Positions 23,947 through 35,151 of a stretch of 64,000 nt of DNA are shown here, in pieces; position 1 is the first letter of the stretch, and every line of letters starts with the position of its first letter. The notes beneath the pieces are model-generated. The model was not told the origin of the DNA. It did not search any database and was given only the letters and a program-made list of their open reading frames with translations. The translations under genes were made by a program, and so were the position numbers. The DNA comes from Desmodus rotundus (taxonomy: Eukaryota > Chordata > Mammalia > Chiroptera > Phyllostomidae): the NCBI RefSeq assembly GCF_022682495.2, contig NC_071391.1:19443680-19507679 (forward strand), written 5' to 3'.

Positions 23947-24529
23947 GTGAAAGTGAATGCTTTTAAATGTTCTGTGCTCTACATGAAATAATAAGCATTA
24001 TTAGCAAATGGGAGAGATCTAGGAAACTAGTGAGCTCACAAAAAGCCACATTTTGGAATAAGATAATAGGAATTTACATGTTACATCCAGCCTGGTGTGT
24101 ATTTCCCACAGATTTCAAAGAAAAGTAATAGCATCAAAGGTTGTGGATGTCTGTGTATAAAAGCTCATAGTAGGACCTTTCCATTAACTAAAGGATATTC
24201 CATTTTAAAAAGAAATGTGACATTTTGATATCCCCCCTAAACAAACCCAAATGTAAAATGTTAGGATAAAGGAAAGAAAAATAAAATCAAGAAGCATGTT
24301 GCTTTCCATTTCTTATACAGATCAGTTTCAAGACTGTCACAGAATCACTTTAGCTCCACAAAGTATACACAGGAGTGTGTGTTCTAGAGAGGTTTCATGT
24401 TGATTTTGTTTGCCTTTGCTGCTGTTGTTTTATAGGTGTAACACTGAAATTGTAAACACAGTATCTTAAATATAGTATTTTAGGGATATAGAAATAGCCC
24501 TGCTAGAGGAGACACAGGGCTGAATAGGT

Positions 24530-24892
24530 TGAACATAGAGAAGTTTTAGAGCAGCGAAAATATATCATGTAAAGAATATTGGTAGTACAATATTCTGTAC
24601 AATGCTACGATGGTGGGTACAAGTTATATCATACAGCCCCCTACACCAATACTATGCACACCAACAATGAACCCTAATGTAAACTACTACGGATGTTGTT
24701 TACGTTGTTTATGGTGATGATTCTGGGTCAGTGGAAATTCATCAGTTGTAGCAAACGGGCCATTCTAGGCATGGTGTTGATTGTGGGGAAGGCTGTGTGT
24801 GTTTGTGGGCAGGGAGTATCTGTAAACTGTCTGTGTTTTCTGCTCAACTTTGCTGTGAAACTAAAACTACTCCAAAAATAAGTCTATTTAAA
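24530..24892 (+). mobile_element. L1M-type 3' end
   Basis: 'tgctacgatggtgggtacaa', 'caatgaaccctaatgtaaac', 'atggtgatgattctgggtca', 'gggcagggagtatctgtaaa' and 'actccaaaaataagtctat' give the 3' untranslated region of an old L1M/L1ME-type LINE in full order, ending in an A-rich tail. The open frame at 24693-24881 lies inside it and is not a gene. Confidence 0.75.
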
Positions 24893-25078
24893 AGGAAAAA
24901 AATCTTAAATTTTAAAATATGGGCAAAGATTTCAATAAATGCTAGCAAAATGAACCTCTGAGATTTGGGGGCTTTTTAGAAAATTACTCTACAGGCAGGC
25001 AAATAGAGCAAATGTATGAGGTATAAAGAAAGAGGAAAGCATAAAAAGATAATATAACAGAACTTAGAAAAAGGAAAA

Positions 25079-25302
25079 CTATTTTAAAGATTTCCTTTAT
25101 TTGTCTATTTTTTTAGAGAAAGGAGAAGGGAAGGAGGAAGAGAGGAAAACATCCGTGTGTGGTTGTCTCTCACGTACCCCCTACTGGGGACAGGCCGGCA
25201 CTCCAGGCTTGTGCCCTGACTAGGAATGGAACTGGCTACCCTTTGGTTCACAGTCTAGCACTCAATCCATTTAGCCACTCCAGACAGAGCTGTTTTAAAA
25301 GA
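25079..25302 (-). mobile_element. VES SINE, diverged
   Basis: The reverse-complement VES order is complete: purine block, 'gtgtgtggttgtctctcac', 'ctactggggacaggc', 'ccctgactaggaatgg', then the tRNA-like end 'gccactccagacagagc'. Imperfect flanking copies ctattttaaaga (25079-25090) and ctgttttaaaaga (25290-25302) look like the target duplication. Its many substitutions mark it as older than the copies at 9, 37, 58 and 62 kb. Confidence 0.9.
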
Positions 25303-25436
25303 GTTAATTTCTACCAAGTTGCATCAATATTATAATGATAGTCACATCCATATGTGAATATGGATGAAGGCCAGAAAAGTTGTTAAACAACTGACGTGTT
25401 TACGTATAGCAAACTTGAAGCCTGCAGATGTACTTA

Positions 25437-25480
25437 CTAATTTGCTACTAATATGCAAATACTGATTTGCTACTAATATG
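25437..25480 (+). repeat. Short local duplication
   Basis: The 15-base string atttgctactaatat occurs twice, about 25 bases apart (near 25440 and 25464). This looks like a simple local duplication. Confidence 0.75.
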
Positions 25481-25799
25481 TTCTTAGGCAGGTTTGTTCG
25501 CTTCTTTGGGGCTAGATTTTGTTATCTGCGAAAAAGGGAGTTGAAAGCTTAACCTAAATTAATGCTTCTTTCAAGGTTCCGACAAAAGAGTAAATATGTG
25601 TATCCCTAGGCTCAGAGCTGGTAGCTTGAAGCATTCACTGTAAATTCAAATCTTTTTGAAGTCTCAAACTTTTGTCTTGAAATTCCATGTCCTGGTATAT
25701 AAATTCCATATTTGTAAAGCTATTTGGAGAAAAATAGCCCTGGTACCACCCACCAAAAGCTTGTTTTCAGACTGCTCTTCTCTTTAAGAGTTGGTTCCT

Positions 25800-25920
25800 T
25801 ATTGCTGCAGTGCCTTAGTTTCCACATCAGTAAAATGGTGATAAATAATAATAGCTCTTATCCTCATGGGTGACGTTTGACATTTCGTAGTTAAGTGCTA
25901 TAAATGATAGTGATCGGTTT
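25800..25920 (+). mobile_element. MIR SINE fragment
   Basis: 'agtgccttagtttccacatc', 'agtaaaatggtgataaataa' and 'taatagctcttatcctcat' match the 3' half of MIR. Confidence 0.7.
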
Positions 25921-26968
25921 TATTGCTATGATAGACCTTGGTTTTTCAGCTTTCGCCAGGAGTTGCCATATTCCTCTCTGGATGTGCAGTCTCCTCAGCA
26001 AAAGTATGCACCAGTCCTGTTTGCTCACCAATATTTAATATAATTCTAACAATAAATATTTGAAGACAGGTGTGTGTTTGTTTAGATTACTTAATGTATA
26101 ATACACAGAAAAGATTTGCACACTATAATTATATATTTGCTTGCAAAATTACATTCTTTAGCTAGAAAGAAGGTTAAATATAATCTTCAAAAATTATAAA
26201 CCACCAGGGGAAAGCAATCTGTGTGGTAGTATTAAGGGATCTGCAGGAAAACCAAATTTAATATCACAGATTTCTTAACTTACATACCAGTGTGTCAAAT
26301 GTTTTATATTATTTAATAATAGTAAGCATTACTATATAACTATATAACTTTATTTTTTTAGGTTTTTGTATTGTATACTCTGAAAATTCTATATCAATTG
26401 TAATTTACTGCACATGTACTAGTAGGAAGAATTATAATACAAATAGCACAAATATTTGAAAAATAAAAATTATAAATTTCATGACTCTTTTGAAATATTA
26501 TTTTTGCTGTTTTCTTTTTATAAAGCTCATCCCACTTCAAGTTTCAACTAGTCCTTGTAGTAATGTGGGGGCCAAGTTTAAAAAATCAGCAACTAAAATA
26601 TATGTATTTTAGAAGATGGACTTCAAAAAGAACATTTATTTTTGTATTCTAACCTTCAATCTTAGGATTTTTATGATTGAATCCCACCTAAATATTTAAA
26701 AAATAGATTAAATATATATAATTTACAGAAGTACAAAGCATTAAACTTTTATTAGGCTGATTATTAATCCATTTGGAGGTCTTTTTTAGATCAAATGTGA
26801 AATATTTGCAGTAAAATTTAAAAATTACAGTTTTATTTTAGATGGTCTTTCTTTTTTAAAGAATGGAGATTTAACCAAAAAACAAAATGTATAGTTTGGT
26901 ATCATAATTCATGTAAATGGGAGAAGAGATCATAGTTACTTGTGTAAATTATTTATTTTCTTTTGAAC
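25921..26968. other. No recognised feature
   Basis: Very AT-rich; no open frame above 60 codons. I saw nothing identifiable apart from scattered polyadenylation-like AATAAA motifs. Confidence 0.45.
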
Positions 26969-27551
26969 TGGACAATGGTTTTTATTTATTTTTTAATTAT
27001 TTTATTGTTGTTCAATTACAGTTGCCTGCATTTTCTCCCCACTCCTCTACCCCACCCCAGCCAAACTCACTTCCCTCCCCAGCTTCCAACCTCCCCCTTG
27101 GTTTTGTCCATGTGTCCTTTATAGTAGTTCCTGAAAACCCTTCTCCCCACTATCCCTTCCCTCCTCCCCTCTGGCTATTGTTAGATTGTTCTTAACTTCA
27201 ATGTCTGCTGGGATTATACCCTAAGAACCCTGAAACACCAAGCCAAAAGAACCTATGCACCCCAATGTTCATAGCAGCACAATTTACAATAGCCAAGTAC
27301 TGGAAGCAACCTAAGTGCCCATCAGTAAATAAGTGGATCCAAAAACTGTGGTACATTTACACAATGGAATTCTACGTGGCAGAGAGAAAGAAGGAGCTTA
27401 TACCCTTTGCAACAGCATGGATGGAACTGGAGAGCATTATGCTAAGTGAAATAAGCCAGGCAGTGAGGGACAAATACCATATGATCTCACCTTTAACTGG
27501 AACATAATCCATCAAAGAAAAAAAGCAAACAAAATGGACCATGGTTTTTAT
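26969..27551 (-). mobile_element. L1 insertion with 5' inversion (twin priming)
   Basis: Two pieces of one bat L1 lie head to head. 26986-27206 is the 3' untranslated region in reverse, with its tail on the left. From about 27204 to 27534 comes the end of ORF2 on the plus strand, open for 80 codons (27265-27507) and containing 'LWYIYTMEFYVAERKKEL' and 'WMELESIMLSEISQA'. Flanking duplication TGGAC(A/C)ATGGTTTTTAT (26969-26985 and 27535-27551, one mismatch) brackets the whole unit, so it is a single insertion. Compared with the L1 order I remember, almost nothing is missing between the pieces. The product would be only a C-terminal stub of ORF2, so it is dead. Confidence 0.93.
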
Positions 27552-29369
27552 GAACTATCCCTCTACATCCCTAATAAATCATTTTTATCTGAAGACTTCT
27601 ACTTAAGTCCAAGTTGGAATTCCAGGAAAATATAATATAGCAAAACCTCAGGGGAAAAAGGGACAAAGGAGATGAGCCCTATAGTCATTCTTGGTTATGG
27701 CCTGTGGTCTCCAGGCCACAGTGTGTGGTGGGAGGACCCAGGCCGAACCTGGTGATCCCCGAAGTTAGAGAGACGGAGCTGGGAGTGTGGATAACCAGGA
27801 TATCTGCTAGAAGCAGTTTGCAGGGCCAAGTACAAAAGGGAAGAGACTGGCAGGGAGAACCCTGGACACCTGCGGAGAGGCCTCTGTGCTTTCTCAGATG
27901 AATTCTGATTATCACACACAAGAGAAAAGCCTTTACAAGGTTCCTTATTTTATTTTTAAACAATGGCACTTAGAAATTCTATTTCTTTCCTTACCTCCTC
28001 AATAAAAATAATGGTGAAAGTCAGAGGAAGAACCTAAGATAAACTTCTTCGTGATTATTTAGCATTTTCTCCCCGAAGGCTCCCATCTGCATGGCCTAAG
28101 GGATATATCAATTGGCCAAAACACTATTTACAAGTGCTTCCATGGAATCACAAAGGAAAGAGACACTCTTCCCCCTTGAACCAACCCATCCTTTTCTGTA
28201 GGGGCTGAATTATAGAAACATTCCCTGCAGAGCTCATTAGAGGCTTTCTGGATCTTAGTTCTCCACAGTTTCTCCCCTCTCACATAACCTAATGGATAAC
28301 CCCTCAGGCTTGAAAAGAGACTGTTCTGTTACTGCAACTTTTCTTCTCTGAGATGTTTGAATGCAGTTGACCACCTCCAATTCAGTATGTGACTTTTTTT
28401 TTCCTAACCAGTAGTCTATGTCTGAAAGAAATTTCTGTACATTCTAGAGTGGATTTTCAGGAGATAGATATTTTTAATTGTCTTTTACTTAGAGCTGTTT
28501 CCTAAAAAGAACTAAGTATATGATAACCTCTGGGGCATCTATAGGTGAGAATCACTTGGATCACATGATTTAGGAGTTTACATGTCAATAGCATCAGTGT
28601 TTTTTGAAGGTTGATTGTAAGTTGGACCTAGGGAACCCGTAAAAGTATCAGTGTCATAATAAATGAAAATCAGTTCATAAAGATGCAGTTCCTTTTAAAA
28701 GTACTAAATATAATTTACTAGTTTTAAGGAAAAAATGATTTTTCACACATATTTGTTGTTTGTAACATTAATAGTTATGCAATTCAACAAAATCTAGGGT
28801 AAAATGAGGATAAAATAATAATATGAAAAACTTACCACTTAAATATCACCATATCTGCTTTAAAAAAAAACAGACAGTGGCCTCTAGCGCTATCTAAAAT
28901 CAACTCACTGTAACTGAGAAAAACATGAATAAAATGGATAGTGCAAGTACGGCTGAAACAATCCATAACCTGAGTTGTCAACAGAATTGTCAGATGTTTA
29001 CTATGTCACAGGAGTATAAATCTGAATGTGAATGGCCACAATTCTCAGAGTCCTCGTCATCTGCAGCAATTGGACTAAGTGTCCCATGCTATGCCATTCT
29101 TTGACTCCTAACAATTTTCCTAAAAGGTAGGTGTGTTGACCATTTGGGTTGAAAAATATAGAATCCTTTCTATATGCTATACCAGGAAGGAATCCATTAA
29201 GGGTTTGTTAGAAGGCACACAGAATCTTTGGAAAGGCTGAACTTGAAGAGAAATTCACAATAATGTGAACCCATTTATAAACCCAGTCAATGAATTAATC
29301 ATCTCAAATTGTAACTTGAGCTTAATACCCTATACCAAGTAGATAACAGCATTTTATAGAGGAAAATTA
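27552..29369. other. Mostly unrecognised; G+C-rich block at 27640-27910
   Basis: The 27640-27910 block is richer in G+C than its flanks and gives several overlapping open frames on both strands (up to 94 codons). It feels like an old dispersed repeat but I cannot name it. The remainder is AT-rich without identifiable features. Confidence 0.35.
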
Positions 29370-29515
29370 GTCAAATGCCTGATTTTGACATCTTGGCCAT
29401 GTTATTGTGAGAAAGTTACTTAGTCTTTTCGATTTTCTGTTTCCTCCTCTGCAAACAGATAAAAGAAAAAAAATGCTCATCTTAAAATGTTATGAGAAAT
29501 AAATTAGATTTAGTA
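29370..29515 (+). mobile_element. MIR SINE fragment
   Basis: 'atgcctgattttgacatctt', 'tgtgagaaagttacttagtc', 'ctgtttcctcctctgcaaac' and 'aaaatgttatgagaaataaa' follow the MIR order across the core and 3' half. Confidence 0.6.
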
Positions 29516-29849
29516 TATGTATGTGTGTCTCATTAGCCCGTTCTGTATGGTGCAAATGCTAGTTGTAAAACTGAAATTTATGAGTCACTAATAATTACAA
29601 AGCATGGCTAGTTTATTCATAGTATCAATCTCTAAGATTTTTTAATTAGTTTTAAAAATATCTGAAATCAAGAAATTATTATTTAAATGAGAAAATATTC
29701 ATCAGGAATTTGACTCTAATTGAAATTTACCAAAGTAGCAAATATCTTTCTCCTGCCAGAATTCAGGGCTAGTGAAGTGTTGTTACATATACTAAAGAAT
29801 GGCATTAATCATATTCAGATGATTCAGAAACCCATGGCCATGGGCAATT

Positions 29850-30240
29850 GGTGATTGGCAGCTTCATTACAGCAGTGTGCGCCCACTCAAGCATCACATC
29901 TTATATACAGTGTTTTGGAAATTCATCAAATCACCCAGGTGACTCAACCTCCCTACAGCCCAGATTTGGCACCCTGTGACTTCTGGCTTTTCCCAAAACT
30001 AAAATCACCTTTGAAAGGTAAGAGATTTCAGACCATCAATAAGATTCAGGAAACTAGGATGGGGCAGCTGATGGCCATTGGGAGAACTGTGTGAGGTCCC
30101 AAGGTGCCTACTCTGAAGGGGACTGAGGCATCATTGTCTTATGCACAATATTTCTTGTATCTTGTATCTTCTTCAATAAATGTCTCTATTTTTCGTATTA
30201 TGTGGCTGGATTCCTTCTGGACAGACCTCACATATACTGG
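29850..30240 (+). mobile_element. Mariner transposase 3' relic
   Basis: The 79-codon frame at 29855-30094 ends in a clear mariner transposase block, 'PPYSPDLAPCDFWLFPKLK', which carries the last catalytic aspartate of the DD34D triad. Next comes 'LKGKRFQTI', a helix typical of the family. After 'QLMAI' the sequence jumps to the 'WENC' and 'RSQGAY' region in another frame, so roughly 15-20 codons are missing and the frame is shifted. The non-coding 3' part runs to 'cttctggacagacctcaca' near 30230. The N-terminal DNA-binding half is absent, so no active enzyme is possible. Confidence 0.85.
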
Positions 30241-30507
30241 TTGTGTTTTTTAAATATCCTCAAGGAATTTCAAAAATAATCCAAAATGTTCTTGATATCT
30301 GGTACATTTATACTTCATTTGTTCATATATATGGTTATTAAAGCTTTTTCTTTTACATAATTATTATTCTTCAAAGAAAATTAAAGGTAAAATTACAGAT
30401 TTCTGGGAAGTTTTCTTAGTTTTGTCTCTTCTGCTTCTTTTAGAATACAATGGGCTTTATGTTTGAGCCTGGGTGTTTAGTTAATAGACTAATATCTACT
30501 TACTCAG

Positions 30508-30548
<41 letters not shown>

Positions 30549-30558
30549 TACACACACA
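30508..30558 (+). repeat. (TA)n(CA)n compound microsatellite
   Basis: About nine TA units pass into about sixteen CA units with a single TA break. It directly abuts the mariner MITE on its right. Confidence 0.95.
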
Positions 30559-30676
30559 GGGGTGGGTAAAAGTAGGCTCATATTTGTTCATATGGAAAAT
30601 AATATAATAATTGATAAATAATAACACAGGAATAAACTCTTTAGTGTACTTCCAGCTGTCAACCTATTTTTGTCAA
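30559..30676 (+). mobile_element. Mariner-type MITE, copy B
   Basis: About 118 bp starting 'gggtgggtaaaagtagg' and ending 'aacctatttttgtc', so the ends are inverted copies. The middle ('gttcatatggaaaataat', 'gataaataataacacagga') matches the reverse complement of the copy at 49570-49688. The two align along their whole length and define one short non-autonomous family. Confidence 0.8.
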
Positions 30677-31086
30677 TTTCACATATTAGTCTTTACAATC
30701 TGAGAAGTCTAAAGAAGGGCCTCGTTTTTTATCTGAATAAAAACGATACATCTGGCATCTTCTATTAAAGTTCCCCATTGTTCACTAAGGGTTTGCTCTG
30801 TGGACCACGTGAAAGAACACCTACTCAGAAGTGTTCCTGGAAGCTAATGGGCTCAAAACACATGCACACACACACAGGGAAAAGACTGGCTAGCACTCAT
30901 TTCTACTCAGGAGCCTCTCACCCAGTCTGCACTTCAGGGAGAATCTTGCACTAAGCTGCCTGTGCTGTGTTCCTGCCATCTGAACTAGCCCTTACAAAGG
31001 AGATACTGGGATGCTGATTGAACCAATAGAACTGGAACTTCCACGTTCAATCGAAACTGTGCAGCTATATACATCAAAACCTTCAC

Positions 31087-31612
31087 TGACGCATCAGAGT
31101 AGCTCCATTCTGATCAGGACAGTGCCTTTTGAGCCAATCATACTGCAAGGATTTGCATTCTTCATTGCATAGGATAACCCCATCAGGGACCAAGGACAGG
31201 GACTTTTGTTTACATAAGTTAGTTTCCCTATGGCTCTGGGAGCACAATTCTTTACCTTTACACCAAAGATTAAACACTGCATTTCCCCAGATGGAGCTAA
31301 AAACACTAAGGATGAAACACCAAAGAAATCTTGCTGTACCAGAGTGGAGAAGAGGAGGCAGAGCAGGGTATGGCTGAGCAGAGCAGACTGAAGCAGAGCT
31401 GTCTAGCCAGAGAGAGTGGTCTGGCCCCTGGGCCTCACAGACATGCTGTTTCATAATGGAGCTGTGACACTATTGAGCTGCTCCACAGCTGTATTCTTCT
31501 CACAGCTGCGCTGGATCACAGTTGAGCTGTTTGCACTGAATAAAACATTCTTCTCCACCATACCTCAAATTGGGGATTCCTGTTGGTGTTGGATTAACAC
31601 CAACAAGCACTG
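31087..31612 (+). mobile_element. ERV-type LTR, unassigned, with U5 hairpin
   Basis: A 0.5-kb block with LTR character. It starts TGACGCATCAGAG and has a CCAAT-like 'gagccaatcat' at 31132. Its polyadenylation signal AATAAA (31539-31544) is followed by an R-U5-like 'ccatacctcaaattgggga'. A perfect 10-bp stem with 5-base loop sits at 31581-31605. No internal retroviral genes flank it and no certain target duplication was found, so the ends are provisional. Open frames here on both strands (31083-31454, 31129-31377, 31416-31655) overlap each other and are accidental. Confidence 0.65.
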
Positions 31613-33184
31613 GCTGACAGTTCATAATAAGTGCACAGAAAAATGTGAGGAGTAGTTCCACATTTCCATAGTCACCCTCAGAGGACACAGAACTGCCTGT
31701 GCTCTCCTACAATGAAATGGACTTTCTCTAACTTTATGAAATGGAGGAAACATCTAGTAAATATTTTAAACATTCAATGTGACAAACTTACTACTTGTAG
31801 AGAGGGGGGTAAAAAATCTGTCTTCCCGTGGGTAATTCATAGTTTGTGGTTTCACCATCCTTCCCTTCCTCATGAAATCCCTATTCAAATAGAGAAGACA
31901 AATCTACTATATCCACCCACCCATCGATCACCACAGCTTGGCTGGTTACCATAGACCAAAATCAAACACATACGAGAGAACATCCAAAGATGGGTAATTG
32001 GAAGACCAAAGGCATGGAAGAATTTCCATGTGATAGAAACTTCATTTATTAGAAATTTAACAAGTATGTGCCTAGGAAAAGGTTTATGAGATCAACTATG
32101 ACAGAGCTGCACGTGCCTGGCTCCTACCTGCATCACTGGGTATAATACTTTAAATAGGGCGCCTAAGAGAATGATTAATGTATGTTATTAAATGTTCAGT
32201 TGAATATGTCGAGTGACCTACAAACACAATATATAGCATTGAAATTTACTTTTCCTAAATATGGGCTCATAGTGGTTACAACAGAGAAGGCAGAAATTTT
32301 AGTTTCCTCAAAAGTTTTGAGGTTAGCTTTCTGGAGTGAAATTCATCTAGCTCTCTCCTAAAAAAGTTCTTAATGCCAGTATCTGAAAGAACGTTGGAAT
32401 ATGAGCCATTGTCTTATATAACTGAATACATCTTCTGCCTTTATTTGTGGCCAAGTTGGTTATTTTTACCTCTTCTGTATAGAAGAGATTGGAAGTGACA
32501 AAAAGCATAGGTGATTCAATCATATGTTCAGTCATACCGACACACTTATTAATGAGCGTAGAGATCCTATAGCAATACCCGTATCTAAGTTTGCATAAAA
32601 CTCTTTTAACTTGGAATGGGTTGAAGTTTCATGCAAATGGACTTAGGTCTACTTTGAAAAATTTATAGAAAGGTGTGAAGAAGTGCAGGGTGTCTTAAAC
32701 ACCCAGCTCCTTCATTATATTAATAAAAGAATTTCTGTACCTTCCAAGAATTGATTGTCTGATTTATCCCTCCTCTTTCTTTTTTTCTTTACTCTTTTCA
32801 TCAGTACTACATTTCAAGCGTTTCATTGCTTAATTTTTTCTACTTGGTACTGTCCCCTTCCTTCCTTAATTTCTGTAACGTAAGCATAAATGGCAGATAT
32901 GTGAATTTCTCAAAAAGAGATGAGACAAGTTCTCCAAGAGAGATAAACAAATGTAAGGTTCATTTTCTAATGGCCCATTTTCTAAAAATATCTTGTGTGA
33001 TTTTTCAATACAAATGCGTTCTTATTGAAACTGAGACATTTCAGCCAAGGACGGGAATGTAGGGTTTGAAGACAAATGAGTGGAGCATCCTGAATCCTCG
33101 TACTAACACTGAAGAATTTAAAGAATCCATTTATCTTCATGTGAAATGAACTGAAATTGTAGTTTTTCAAATCTATTTTTATTA
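31613..33184. other. No recognised feature
   Basis: AT-rich, with open frames up to 80 codons that show no domain. No transposon ends or RNA genes were recognised. Confidence 0.4.
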
Positions 33185-33865
33185 GGGCATTTCCTTGGAG
33201 CTAGTCAAACTGTGAGGTTTGAGGGCACCAACCTCCAGACTCCCGAGTCTGTCTGAGACTTCAGATGTCAACTCCTAGACTGAGAGCCTTCAGAAATGAC
33301 TTTCAGATTTGATAACTGATTAGAAGGACTCACCGAGCTCACTGAAAGCTATTATACTCACAGGGCTTGTTATAAAAAAAAGGATAGTAAAAATCACCCA
33401 AGGCAAAAGACACATAGACAGAGTCTGGAAAGGTTGAAAATTAGAAGCTTCCATTGCCTTCAGGATGTGTCACCTACTGAAGTTGATGTGTGACAGTCCT
33501 TCAGGAGCATTTGCCATATTGTGAAGCTAACCCAAGCCTCAGTGAATCGAGTTTTCACTAGGGCTTCATTACCTAGGCATGACTGATGGATTGACCAATT
33601 GATTACTTTCTTTATGGTAGAACTCAGTCTCTAGCACCCCTTCCTCCAGAAGTCTAGCTTCTATCATATACTCAAAGGGCTCCCCAAGATTCACATTATT
33701 AGCATAAACTATCAGCTGTGGATTGAGAGCCCCACCATGAATAATACCTATCACTCACTAAGTTCCAGAGCTTTAGAAGTAATGTCCCAGAAGCCAGTGA
33801 CAAAGGCTAGACCTCTCTTTGGGGAAGACTAGATTCTTCATTACACACCATCCCTAAAACTATCA
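33185..33865 (-). mobile_element. ERV-type LTR, family unresolved, copy 2
   Basis: Same family and orientation as 4385-5110. Shared landmarks are the 'agatgtcaactcctagactg' block, 'aaggactcaccgagctcact', 'cttcattacctaggcatgac', 'tagaactcagtctctagcac', 'cacccaagg' and the terminal 'taatgtcccagaagccagtg'. This copy keeps the 'cattacctaggcatgac' segment that is poorly preserved in copy 1. Highly diverged. Confidence 0.6.
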
Positions 33866-33929
33866 AATAATTTATCTAAATCTGGATTTATTGTTAACTT
33901 ACTAAAAGCAAAGGGAACTCATCTTTTAT

Positions 33930-33953
33930 TTCTCTCTCTCTCTCTCTCTCTCT
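33930..33953 (+). repeat. (TC)n microsatellite
   Basis: Twelve TC units without interruption. Confidence 0.95.
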
Positions 33954-34130
33954 GGTGTGGAAAAGAGTGGGGAAGTAGGTGGTTGTAATTTAAACTAGTG
34001 GCCATTCAGTACTAACATTGGCTTTGCCAACTGAATTAATGTAGCATGGTGACATATATAAGAGGCAATTGCTTATCTTATTTGACCCACAGTTTCTGCA
34101 TCTATAAAAACAGAACAATCATTAATTTAT

Positions 34131-34330
34131 AGTGGTGTCCAACCCGTGGCCCACAGGCCACATGTGGCCCAGGATGGTTATGAATGTGGCCCAACACAAA
34201 ATCATAAATTTCCTTAAAACATTATGAGACTTTTTCATTTTTGTTAGTGTTTGTGTATTTAATGTGTGGCCCAAGACAACTCTTCTTATTCCAGTGTGGC
34301 CCAAGGATGCCAAGAGGTTGGACACCCTCG
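34131..34330 (+). mobile_element. hAT (MER1/Charlie-like) MITE, copy 2
   Basis: Starts 'agtggtgtccaacccgtgg' and ends 'gaggttggacaccctcg', giving inverted ends. The body matches copy 1 at 19869-20071 through 'gtggcccaggatggttatga', 'cttaaaacattatgag', 'tttaatgtgtggcccaagac' and 'ccagtgtggcccaaggatgcc'. It is better preserved than copy 1. The 67-codon minus-strand frame (34122-34325) is a by-product. Confidence 0.85.
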
Positions 34331-35116
34331 ATAATGCTTAGAGGATAAGCAATGATAAGAGATAATGTATGTGAATTTTAACTGTTCTCTGGAAAGGACA
34401 ATCTTTTGTGGAGAATTGAATAATCAGATCATCAAGAGTGGGACATGCAATCACGTGTATTCTCACATATCCCTGGTCATGAGAAAACAGACATTATGGG
34501 AATTTCTAATAATGTGCATACTCTATAGATAGCAAAATAGTCTGAGTATTATTAAGGAGAATTCAAAGATTTTAAAACATGTTCTGTCAAGGCTTTCATA
34601 ACAACCAGTTTGAAGAAGCAAGTTCTACCTGCTGCAGGCAGTTGGCACTGGTGAACAAGAGCCAATGTGTACCAGTTTTTCCAACTCCTTATTCAGTGAA
34701 GTCTCATGGGTAACCTAAAAGTAGCCATAGTCAGAGTATTTATACCACAAGCATCTGTAAACTTTGAAAATCAGTCTCTCCCCACTATTACCTTTTCACT
34801 CCCAAAGACCTAGTTGTTAAAATTTACCAACACACTTCTACATATATCACAAACAATAAAAAGATGTGAATTATGAATTTCAAATGAGAGAAAAGAGATT
34901 CCACTATGTACCTGATAATCAGGCCTTCCTTGGAACTTTTATGTGATTTAAATGTCTAATTTCCTAGAGGAACGAATAGTATAATTGAAGAGAAGCTGAA
35001 GGATAATGTAAAGTAATGTGCATTAGCCAGAAATTTGCAGACACTTTTTATGAGCAAGATTAGAATGTTTGGCTCTAGTGGAGGGTGCAATCAATGCTCA
35101 TCTTATCTACAGTAAA

Positions 35117-35117
<1 letters not shown>
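34331..35117. other. No recognised feature
   Basis: AT-rich with no identified element. Confidence 0.4.

Positions 35118-35151
<34 letters not shown>

Noticed and set aside
27265..27507. 80-codon plus-strand open frame as a host gene
   Set aside because: It is the C-terminal end of L1 ORF2 inside a twin-primed insertion.
31083..31454. 123-codon minus-strand open frame
   Set aside because: Antisense to an LTR-like block; no motif, and equal-length shadows in other frames.
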